This document shows positions 56,697-64,000 of a stretch of DNA of 64,000 bases, one piece after another (the stretch's first letter is position 1; every line of letters starts with the position of its first letter). The position numbers and the translations under genes are program-made. Origin of the DNA: Bacteroidota bacterium (GTDB taxonomy: Bacteria > Bacteroidota > Bacteroidia > NS11-12g > UBA955); the NCBI GenBank assembly GCA_016868785.1, contig VGFS01000002.1:28050-92049 (forward strand), in the 5' to 3' direction. The notes beneath the pieces are model-generated. The model was not told the origin of the DNA. It was given only the letters and a program-made list of their open reading frames with translations, and ran no database searches.

Positions 56697-57902
56697 ATGA
56701 TGAAGAGCAAACAATTGACAGGACTGATTTTGGCTGGCTTAACGGGACTTACAATGTTGGGCATGGTGGCCTGTGATGGCGACAATCCCATCGGGGGTGT
56801 TGCGTTGAAAACGCCCAATTTGGCGAACGCGTCATCGTTTGATTACGAGTATGTTACGATGGTTAACGGCACTTCATTGAGCGTGAAGAATATGATTTTG
56901 GGCAGGTCGTTCAAGTTCACCAATGGATTTCCGGGCACAACGGGTAATATAGACACGGACATGCAGGAAGCGGCGATGACGTTTAGCAATGCCAGTGCGA
57001 AATTGGGTCGCGTTTTGTTTTACGACAAGCGCATGAGTTTGAACAACGCGGTTTCTTGTGGCAGTTGTCATCACCAGTCGTTGGGTTTCAGCGACCGCAT
57101 GCCTGTGAGTGTAGGTTTCGGTGGCAAGGTTACGCGCAGAAACAGCATGAGCATCAATAACCCTGTAAGCTTTAATAATTTGTTTTGGGATTCACGAGCA
57201 CAGTCGCCCATGGATTTGAGTTTACGTCCGGTATTCGACCACATCGAGATGGGTATGGAGTCTGACGAGATGTTGGAGAAGAAGTTGGCGGCCACGGATT
57301 TTTACGGTCCGTTGTTTCAGGAGGCTTTTGGATCTACGGAGATCACCCGCAGGAAGGTTTCTTTGGCGATGACTCATTTTGTTTCATCGATGGTAACGAT
57401 GAATTCCAAGAACGACAAGGTGAATGAGGGATTGGCGCAGTTCACGATGATGGAGAAGATGGGTCACGACTTGTTTTTCTCTGAGAGAGCGTCATGTTTT
57501 AAGTGTCACAGCGGCAGCAATTTCAGTGCACCTGACGATCCAGGTGGGGCTTATGGTGCGCCCACGGTTGCGGGTACTGCCAATGTTGGATTGGATAAAA
57601 CGTATGCCGACAATGGAAAGGGGAATGGTAATTTCCGTATTCCAAGTTTGCGCAACATTGAGCTGAGTGCGCCATACATGCACGACGGTCGTTTTGGTAC
57701 TTTGGAAAGTGTGATCGATCATTACAGTAGGGGCATACAGGCTCATCCTCATTTGGATGCCAATTTGAAGGATGACCGTGGCAATCCGAAGCGGATGAAT
57801 TTCACGGCGGAAGAGAAGGATGCGTTGATTGCGTTTTTGCGCACATTGACGGATGTTTCTTTCATTAGCAATCCGAAGTATTCAGATCCGTTTGCCAATT
57901 AA
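56697..57902 (+). CDS. Di-heme cytochrome-c peroxidase family lipoprotein
   Basis: Two haem motifs, CGSCHH and CFKCH; FRIPSLRNIELSAPYMHDGRFGTLESVIDHYSRG; N-terminal lipobox MVAC. Confidence 0.92.
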   Translation: MMKSKQLTGLILAGLTGLTMLGMVACDGDNPIGGVALKTPNLANASSFDYEYVTMVNGTSLSVKNMILGRSFKFTNGFPGTTGNIDTDMQEAAMTFSNASAKLGRVLFYDKRMSLNNAVSCGSCHHQSLGFSDRMPVSVGFGGKVTRRNSMSINNPVSFNNLFWDSRAQSPMDLSLRPVFDHIEMGMESDEMLEKKLAATDFYGPLFQEAFGSTEITRRKVSLAMTHFVSSMVTMNSKNDKVNEGLAQFTMMEKMGHDLFFSERASCFKCHSGSNFSAPDDPGGAYGAPTVAGTANVGLDKTYADNGKGNGNFRIPSLRNIELSAPYMHDGRFGTLESVIDHYSRGIQAHPHLDANLKDDRGNPKRMNFTAEEKDALIAFLRTLTDVSFISNPKYSDPFAN

Positions 57903-57952
57903 TTAGCGGGGGAGGTTATCCTTTTGGGGATAATGCCTTCTTTTGCAGGTAG

Positions 57953-59002
57953 ATGATTACAGACAATTCCATTACGGTATTGATACCTTCTGGTGCAGGT
58001 GCACCCGGATTTGCGGGTATTTGTCGGTGTTTGCGCGAGGAATCTGCTTGGCGGATTGTGGCGGGCGATGTGAATGCGCATGCTTATGGCCGTCAGCTGT
58101 GTGATGTTTTTTTGGTGGTACCACCGAGCAGTGATGAGGGGGCTTATTTGGAGGTGGTGTTGGGGGCTTGTGTTGCGCATGCTGTGGATGTGGTGTTACC
58201 GATTACCACGAGGGAGTTGGATGTATTGTCGAGGGGCAGGTCGCAATTTGAGGCATTGGGGGTTACATTGATATTGAGCGGTGCCGAATCTATCGGCATT
58301 GCGAATGACAAGGGGTTATCGGCACGGCAGGCCCAAGCATTGGGGTTGCCGGTGCCGGCTTTTGAGGTGTGCGGGGATTGGCTTTCGTTTGAGCGCGCGG
58401 TGATTTCGTTGCAGGAACAGGGACTTGGGGTTTGTTTCAAGCCGGTTCGGGGCAATGGGAGTCGGGGTTTTGGGATTGTGGTAGAATCGGTGGAGTTGGG
58501 TGTTTTTTTATCGCGCAAGGCGGGGGTAGAGCCGATGACCTTGGACGAGTGGCGGAGGCGTTTACCGGAGCGTTTTGAAATTCCGATGATGGTTTGTGGG
58601 TATATGGAGGGACAGGAATATTCGGTAGACATGTTGTGTGCGGGGGGGAAGACGTTGTTTTGTGTGCCGAGAACGCGCGACAAAATGATTGGTGGGATTA
58701 GTGTGGCGGGCAAGTTGGACCGCAATTTTGGGTTGATTGCATTTTGCATTCGGTTGGCGCAGGCGTTGGAGCTTGAAGGTCCGATCGGGATGCAGTGGAA
58801 GGAGGATGCTGCGGGGGTACCGCATTTGATAGAGATCAATCCTCGGTTGCAGGGCACCACATCGGTGTTGTTGTTGGCAGGGTTGAACATGCCGGTGGTT
58901 GCGGTGCGACAGGCGTTGGGGCTGCCTTTGGAGGCGAGCACGGCGGACATTGATTGGGGCAAGCGGTTTGTGCGGTTTTGGGACGAGCGATTGTTGGATT
59001 AA
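57953..59002 (+). CDS. ATP-grasp domain protein (carbamoyl-phosphate-synthase-like)
   Basis: VLIPSGAGAPGFAGICRCLREES; CFKPVRGNGSRGF; MEGQEYSVDMLCAGGKTL; PHLIEINPRLQGTTS. Confidence 0.88.
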   Translation: MITDNSITVLIPSGAGAPGFAGICRCLREESAWRIVAGDVNAHAYGRQLCDVFLVVPPSSDEGAYLEVVLGACVAHAVDVVLPITTRELDVLSRGRSQFEALGVTLILSGAESIGIANDKGLSARQAQALGLPVPAFEVCGDWLSFERAVISLQEQGLGVCFKPVRGNGSRGFGIVVESVELGVFLSRKAGVEPMTLDEWRRRLPERFEIPMMVCGYMEGQEYSVDMLCAGGKTLFCVPRTRDKMIGGISVAGKLDRNFGLIAFCIRLAQALELEGPIGMQWKEDAAGVPHLIEINPRLQGTTSVLLLAGLNMPVVAVRQALGLPLEASTADIDWGKRFVRFWDERLLD

Positions 59003-59048
59003 AATTGTGCTTGGGTAGTTTTGTGAATCTGAGTATCTTCGCAACATC

Positions 59049-59204
59049 ATGAATACTCAAAAGCGTAACACCAAAGGCTACTGGGCGCTCACTGTGATCA
59101 GTGGCTTGGCACTTACTTACCTTACGATTTTTCAACCTGAGGCTTTTTGGCTGGGTTTGCCTACTTTTTTTGGTGGGATTGCCATGGCCATGGATTGGGT
59201 TTAA
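59049..59204 (+). CDS. Small membrane protein, 51 aa (below ORF-track cutoff)
   Basis: MNTQKRNTKGYWALTVISGLALTYLTIFQPEAFWLGLPTFFGGIAMAMDWV*; TATCTTCG at 59034-59041, 7 nt before ATG. Confidence 0.55.
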   Translation: MNTQKRNTKGYWALTVISGLALTYLTIFQPEAFWLGLPTFFGGIAMAMDWV

Positions 59205-59273
59205 TCTTGGCTTTCATAACTTTTATTGTATCATGGGGTAAAACTGCCCCATAAATTCATTTATTTGCATACG

Positions 59274-60236
59274 ATGGCAAATCAAAATTGGTTCGATTTC
59301 GAAAAAGACATAGTAGAGCTGATGGATCAGCTTGAAAAAGCCAAGGAAACCCACGAGATGGGTAAATTGGACATGACAGATATGATGGCCACCTTGGAGA
59401 ACAAGATTGAGGAGGCCAAGCAGACGGTTTACGGCAATTTATCGGGATGGCAGAAGGTTCAAATTAGCCGACATCCGGAGCGTCCGTACACTTTGGATTA
59501 CATCGAAAACATCGCTACAGATTTCATCGAGTTGCATGGTGACAGGCAGGTGAAGGATGACAAGGCGATTGTGGGTGGATTTGCGAACATTGAGGGTAAG
59601 CCATTCATGATCATTGGGCAGCAGAAGGGCAGAAACACCAAACAGCGTCAGTTGCGCAATTTCGGTATGCCGAACCCAGAGGGGTATCGCAAGGCGTTGC
59701 GTTTGATGAAGTTGGCGGAGAAGTTCAATGTGCCGATTCTCACTTTGATTGATACGCCGGGTGCATCACCGGGTTTGGAGGCTGAGGAGAGGGGACAGGG
59801 CGAGGCCATTGCCAGAAACTTGTTGGAGATGAGTGTGTTGAAAGTTCCGGTTATCTGTGTGGTGATTGGAGAGGGTGCCAGCGGCGGTGCTTTGGGCATC
59901 GGTGTGGGTGACAGGGTTTTGATGATGGAGTACACTTGGTACAGTGTGATTAGTCCGGAAAGTTGTTCAAGTATTTTGTGGCGCACTTGGGAGATGAAGG
60001 AGCGTGCGGCGGAGGCATTGAAGTTGTCGGCCACGGATATGTTACAAAACAAATTGGTAGACGGAATTGTATCGGAGCCATTGGGTGGTGCGCATCATGA
60101 TCCACAGGCGGCCTATGACTCATTGAAGGCGGCGGTATTGCAGAGTTTGGGTGAGTTGGAGGGCATGGATCCGGAGGACAGAATTCAGGAGCGCATCGCA
60201 AAATTCTCTGCCATGGGAGTGGTTGTTGACGCGTAA
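59274..60236 (+). CDS. accA: Acetyl-CoA carboxylase carboxyltransferase subunit alpha
   Basis: [87 protein letters not shown]. Confidence 0.97.
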   Translation: MANQNWFDFEKDIVELMDQLEKAKETHEMGKLDMTDMMATLENKIEEAKQTVYGNLSGWQKVQISRHPERPYTLDYIENIATDFIELHGDRQVKDDKAIVGGFANIEGKPFMIIGQQKGRNTKQRQLRNFGMPNPEGYRKALRLMKLAEKFNVPILTLIDTPGASPGLEAEERGQGEAIARNLLEMSVLKVPVICVVIGEGASGGALGIGVGDRVLMMEYTWYSVISPESCSSILWRTWEMKERAAEALKLSATDMLQNKLVDGIVSEPLGGAHHDPQAAYDSLKAAVLQSLGELEGMDPEDRIQERIAKFSAMGVVVDA

Positions 60237-60257
60237 ACAAAGGTTTTTTCAGGGCCC

Positions 60258-61211
60258 ATGCAAACGAGGTTGAGCATTACGCAGTTGTTTGGGATAAAAT
60301 ACCCCATTGTTCAGGGGGGGATGATATGGTGCAGTGGCTGGGAGTTGGCCAGTGCGGTATCGAATGCGGGCGGTTTGGGATTGATTGGCAGTGGGAGCAT
60401 GTATCCCGGGGTTTTGCGCGATCACATTCGCAAGTGCAAGCAGGCCACGGACAAGCCTTTTGGGGTGAATGTGCCGTTGTTGTATCCAGACATTGAGCAG
60501 CATTTGTCGATTTTGGTTGAGGAGGGGGTAAAAATTGTCTTTACGAGCGCTGGCAATCCGGCCAAGTATACGGGTTGGTTGAAGGAGCGCGGCTGTACGG
60601 TGGTGCATGTAGTTGCCAACACAAAATTTGCGAAGAAGTCTGAGGATGCGGGGGTGGACGCGATTGTGGCGGAGGGGTTTGAGGCGGGTGGACACAACGG
60701 CAGGGAGGAAACCACCACGATGTGTTTGATTCCGTTGATTGTTGATTGTGTGTCGGTACCGGTGATTGCGGCGGGCGGCATTGGTTGTGGTCGGACGATG
60801 GCTGCGGCGATGTGTTTGGGTGCTTCGGGTGTTCAGGTAGGCAGTAGGTTTGCGGCGGCGGCGGAGAGCAGTGCGCATGCGTTGTTCAAGGAGCAGATTT
60901 TGTTGGCGGCTGAGGGTTCTACGGAGTTGACCTTGAAGGAGATCACGCCGGTGCGGTTGTTAAAGAATCCTTTTTACCAATCGGTGATGGAGGCGTATGA
61001 GCGCGGGGCTGATGTGGAAGAATTGAAATTGTTATTGGGAAGGGGCCGAGCGAAGCGAGGCATGTTTGAGGGTGATATTGTGGATGGAGAATTGGAGATA
61101 GGACAGATCAGTGCAAGGATTAATCGCATTGAAACGGCGGCTGAAATAGTGGAAGATATGGTGAGTGGCTATCGGGCCATCGCAGAGAATCGTTCATTTT
61201 TTAATGATTAA
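60258..61211 (+). CDS. Nitronate monooxygenase/2-nitropropane-dioxygenase-like FMN protein
   Basis: FGIKYPIVQGGMIW; EGFEAGGHNGREE; PVIAAGGIGCGRTMAAAMCLGASGVQVGSRF. Confidence 0.93.
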   Translation: MQTRLSITQLFGIKYPIVQGGMIWCSGWELASAVSNAGGLGLIGSGSMYPGVLRDHIRKCKQATDKPFGVNVPLLYPDIEQHLSILVEEGVKIVFTSAGNPAKYTGWLKERGCTVVHVVANTKFAKKSEDAGVDAIVAEGFEAGGHNGREETTTMCLIPLIVDCVSVPVIAAGGIGCGRTMAAAMCLGASGVQVGSRFAAAAESSAHALFKEQILLAAEGSTELTLKEITPVRLLKNPFYQSVMEAYERGADVEELKLLLGRGRAKRGMFEGDIVDGELEIGQISARINRIETAAEIVEDMVSGYRAIAENRSFFND

Positions 61212-61216
61212 CACAA

Positions 61217-61759
61217 ATGGATGCAGAGAACAAGCCTTGGAAAGTGATTTATTGCGCGAGCAGGCAGGAAAAGAAAGTATCGGCGTATTTTTCTCAGAGG
61301 TCAATTGAGCACTATTTGCCGTTGGTTAACAAGTTAAGGGTATGGAGTGACAGGAAGAAGTGGGTAGAAATGCCACTGTTCAATGCTTATATTTTTGTTC
61401 GGCCAACTGAAATTCAGCGTGATTTGGTATTGCAGGTTCCCGGTGTTGTGAAATTTTTACGTTGTAACGGTCAAGATGCATTGGTTCCTGAAAAGGAAGT
61501 ATCATTGATACAACGATTGATTGAAAAAGGATATCAGATTCAGCAGCAGGATATGTCGGTTCAATTAGAGCCTGGTGATTTGGTGCAAGTGTTGGACGGT
61601 CCTTTCAAAGGCGAGGAGGTTGAAGTCCATTATTCCGAAGATGAGGTGTATGTAATAGTTTCTGTGGAGGGTTTATCCAGTAGCTATAAGGTGAATTTAC
61701 CGCGGGAAGTATTAAAATTGAAGAAGAAAAGCAAAGACAGAGACAAAGCACTATGGTAG
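61217..61759 (+). CDS. UpxY/RfaH-type NusG-family transcription antiterminator
   Basis: WKVIYCASRQEKKVSAYFSQRSIEHYLPLVNKLRVWSDRKKWVEMPLFNAYIFVRP...; KOW-like GDLVQVLDGPFKGEEVEV. Confidence 0.92.
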   Translation: MDAENKPWKVIYCASRQEKKVSAYFSQRSIEHYLPLVNKLRVWSDRKKWVEMPLFNAYIFVRPTEIQRDLVLQVPGVVKFLRCNGQDALVPEKEVSLIQRLIEKGYQIQQQDMSVQLEPGDLVQVLDGPFKGEEVEVHYSEDEVYVIVSVEGLSSSYKVNLPREVLKLKKKSKDRDKALW

Positions 61760-62385
61760 GAAACACAATATTATTGCTATCGCCGCACACGGATGATGCG
61801 GAATTGGGCTGTGGAGCTACCATTGCCAAGTTGATCAGACAGGGAAAGAAGGTGTATTATGCCGCTTTCAGTGCTTGCGAGCAGAGTGTGATTGAGGGGT
61901 TTCCGAAGGACATTCTCATCCATGAGGTGAGGGAGGCCACTGCGGCGTTGGGCATTTTGCCAGAGAATTTGTTTTTGTATCGTTATGAGGTAAGGACGTT
62001 CAACTACCGCAGGCAGGAGATTTTGGACGATTTGATTCGGTTGCGCGAGGAATTGAAGCCCGATACGGTGATGATGCCTTGTTTGCACGACATCCATCAG
62101 GACCACAAGACCATGGCGGAGGAGGCGTTGCGGGCGTTCAAGTTTTGCAATGTGTTTTGTTATGAGTTGCCGTGGAACAATTTGAATTTTAATACAGCGT
62201 CGTTTGAGGTGGTGAGTGAGGAGGATGCGCAGGCGAAGGTGGCAGCTTTGTCGAAGTACCGCAGCCAAGCCCACCGGCCCTATGCCAACGAAGAATTTTT
62301 ACGCAGTCAGTTGCGAATGCGCGGGGTTCAGGTATCGCGTAGATACGCCGAAGTTTTCGAAGTGGTACGCATGATTTCGGAATAG
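61753..62385 (+). CDS. PIG-L/LmbE family deacetylase
   Basis: LLLSPHTDDAELGCGATIAKLIRQGKKVYYAAFS; PCLHDIHQDHKTMAEEALRAFK. Confidence 0.93.
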   Translation: MVGNTILLLSPHTDDAELGCGATIAKLIRQGKKVYYAAFSACEQSVIEGFPKDILIHEVREATAALGILPENLFLYRYEVRTFNYRRQEILDDLIRLREELKPDTVMMPCLHDIHQDHKTMAEEALRAFKFCNVFCYELPWNNLNFNTASFEVVSEEDAQAKVAALSKYRSQAHRPYANEEFLRSQLRMRGVQVSRRYAEVFEVVRMISE

Positions 62386-62387
62386 CG

Positions 62388-64000
62388 ATGGGTACCACAC
62401 CGGATAGCGCGGGGCGGTTGGTGCGGGGTGCAGAGCGATGGTTTTTTTACGCGGTTTTATTGGTGGTTGTTGTGGCGGCGGTGTTGCGGTTTGGGTGGAT
62501 GATGTCGATTCCGTTGACTAACGACGAAACATCGGCATTGATGCGTTTGCGGGTATCGGGTTTGGGTGAGTTAATCAACGGGGTGGTCTGGAACGACGGC
62601 CATCCGATGTTGATACAAGTTTTTTTGTGGTATTGGACGAAGTGGTTTGGAACGTCGGTGTGGGTGGTGAAGTTGCCATTTTTGTTGTGTGGTTTTGGGT
62701 CGGTGGTGGTGATGATACACATTGGGATGCGGTTGGGGAGGCCATGGGCGGGTTTGTTATCGGCCGGGATGCTGGCCACACTACAATTTCCGTTGATGTA
62801 CAGTGAGATTGCCCGACCGTACGCACCTGGTTTGCTGTTGTGTTTATGGTCGTTCTATTTGTGGCTACGCTGGGTGGGTTTGTGCGGTGGCGATTCTTCG
62901 CGGGTGGGGTTGTTGGCAGGTTCGATGGGATTGTTGGCGTTATCGGGGTATTTGGGGGCATCGAATCATTATTTCAATGTATTGTTTTTGGGGTTGTTGT
63001 TTTTGGTTGGGCTGGGTTGGGTACCGCGTCGGTATTGGCTGAGGTATTTGTGGCCATGGGCGTTGATGGTGGCGTTGTACGGGCATCAGATGGGGATTTT
63101 CTTTCATCATTTGTTGGTGGGAAGTCCGGGATGGTTATCGGTGCCAACGGTGGAAACGTTGGGGAAGCATGTGTTGTATTCGGTGGGATATAGTGTATGG
63201 ATATGGGCTTTGTGGTTGTTGGTTGGGTTGGTGATTTTGGTTTTGAGGATGAGGGGCCCCCGCGAAGCGGAGGAGACAGACGCGGCGTTGGGCTGTGTGC
63301 CTTTTGATGTCCGTGGGTTTGTTACTGTGTTGTTTTTGTATTTGATGCCGTTGTTGATTGCCTTTTTTTATTCTGTGTATCGCGCACCGGTATTTCAGGA
63401 TTCGGTGTTGTTGTTTTCCTTTCCTTTTGGTTTGTTGTTGGTGTTTTGGTGGTTAGATTCTGTGCGTTTTCCATATCGCTTGAAGGTGGCGATGTTTGTG
63501 GTTACGTTGGGGTTGAATGTATATACGTTGGCGGTGGACCGCAGGCATTTTGCTTTGTTTGGCAATCAGTCGTACGACGGGGCGGTGCGAACTTTTCAGC
63601 GTTGGGGGCTGGGTGATGGATCGGTTACGGCTGGGGGTAATGGGGTTAAGATTGGGGATTCTGCCTCGATGTGGGTATATGGGTTTGAGCCATTTTTCAT
63701 GGAATTTCATGCGGATGCGTTGGGATGGGATTTGAAGGGGTTAAAATCGAGGGGTATGGATGTGCGGTATTTGCGGGAGGAGACGGACAATTACGGGTTG
63801 TTCCGGGATCGGTTGCGGTTGCTGCGGGGCGATGATTTTTTTTATGCGAACATGGTGGGCATGGATCCGATGTTGCGGGTTTGGATACAGCAGGTTTTTC
63901 CGGTGTTGGTGAAAGAACAGTATGGTCCGGGGTACCACGTGATGCATTTTTCGAAAAAGGGGGTTGGGAAGGGGCCACTGTATCGGACAGAAAAAGCAAT
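62388..64000 (+). CDS. GT39/PMT-like membrane glycosyltransferase (3' end off the window; absent from ORF track)
   Basis: Frame from ATG 62388 is open to the edge: MGTTPDSAGRLVRGAERWFFYAVLLVVVVAAVLRFGWMMSIPLTNDETSALMRL...NDGHPMLIQVFLWYWTKWFG...YSEIARPYAPGLLLCLWSFYLWLRW; multi-TM. Confidence 0.8.
   Translation, partial: MGTTPDSAGRLVRGAERWFFYAVLLVVVVAAVLRFGWMMSIPLTNDETSALMRLRVSGLGELINGVVWNDGHPMLIQVFLWYWTKWFGTSVWVVKLPFLLCGFGSVVVMIHIGMRLGRPWAGLLSAGMLATLQFPLMYSEIARPYAPGLLLCLWSFYLWLRWVGLCGGDSSRVGLLAGSMGLLALSGYLGASNHYFNVLFLGLLFLVGLGWVPRRYWLRYLWPWALMVALYGHQMGIFFHHLLVGSPGWLSVPTVETLGKHVLYSVGYSVWIWALWLLVGLVILVLRMRGPREAEETDAALGCVPFDVRGFVTVLFLYLMPLLIAFFYSVYRAPVFQDSVLLFSFPFGLLLVFWWLDSVRFPYRLKVAMFVVTLGLNVYTLAVDRRHFALFGNQSYDGAVRTFQRWGLGDGSVTAGGNGVKIGDSASMWVYGFEPFFMEFHADALGWDLKGLKSRGMDVRYLREETDNYGLFRDRLRLLRGDDFFYANMVGMDPMLRVWIQQVFPVLVKEQYGPGYHVMHFSKKGVGKGPLYRTEKA

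Overview
64 kb window from a Bacteroidota chromosome. Lineage evidence: a SusC/SusD pair, GldH, a T9SS C-terminal domain, S46 peptidase, UpxY-type antiterminator, and many TAnnTTTG -7 boxes. The window is gene-dense and mostly housekeeping (nusB, iscX, galE, lpxK, rsmI, lnt, zapA, rny, coaX, lptC, pheT, rpoN, asnS, pyrE, coaD, rsmD, dut, folK, accA). Accessory content includes surface proteins and peptidases, plus the start of a probable polysaccharide locus at the right edge. I see no tRNA, rRNA, CRISPR array or intact mobile element. Most notable observations: (1) a two-gene unit at 34.4-36.3 kb with a ligase-associated MBL exonuclease translationally coupled to a 287-aa LigB-type DNA-ligase derivative. 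It keeps the N-terminal DNA-binding and C-terminal OB regions but has lost the whole adenylation core, including the KxDG lysine. (2) A collapsed insertion scar at 11.9-12.3 kb, where both ends of a yifB/comM gene survive and its middle is replaced by remnants of two foreign genes, one with a nuclease-like N-terminus. (3) Seven genes with a TAnnTTTG/TAnnTTCG box exactly 4 nt before the start codon, which predicts leaderless mRNAs. (4) pyrE and a NUDIX gene whose divergent start codons share one CATG, so each promoter lies inside the other gene. All family assignments come from reading motifs and recalled family signatures; no searches were run.
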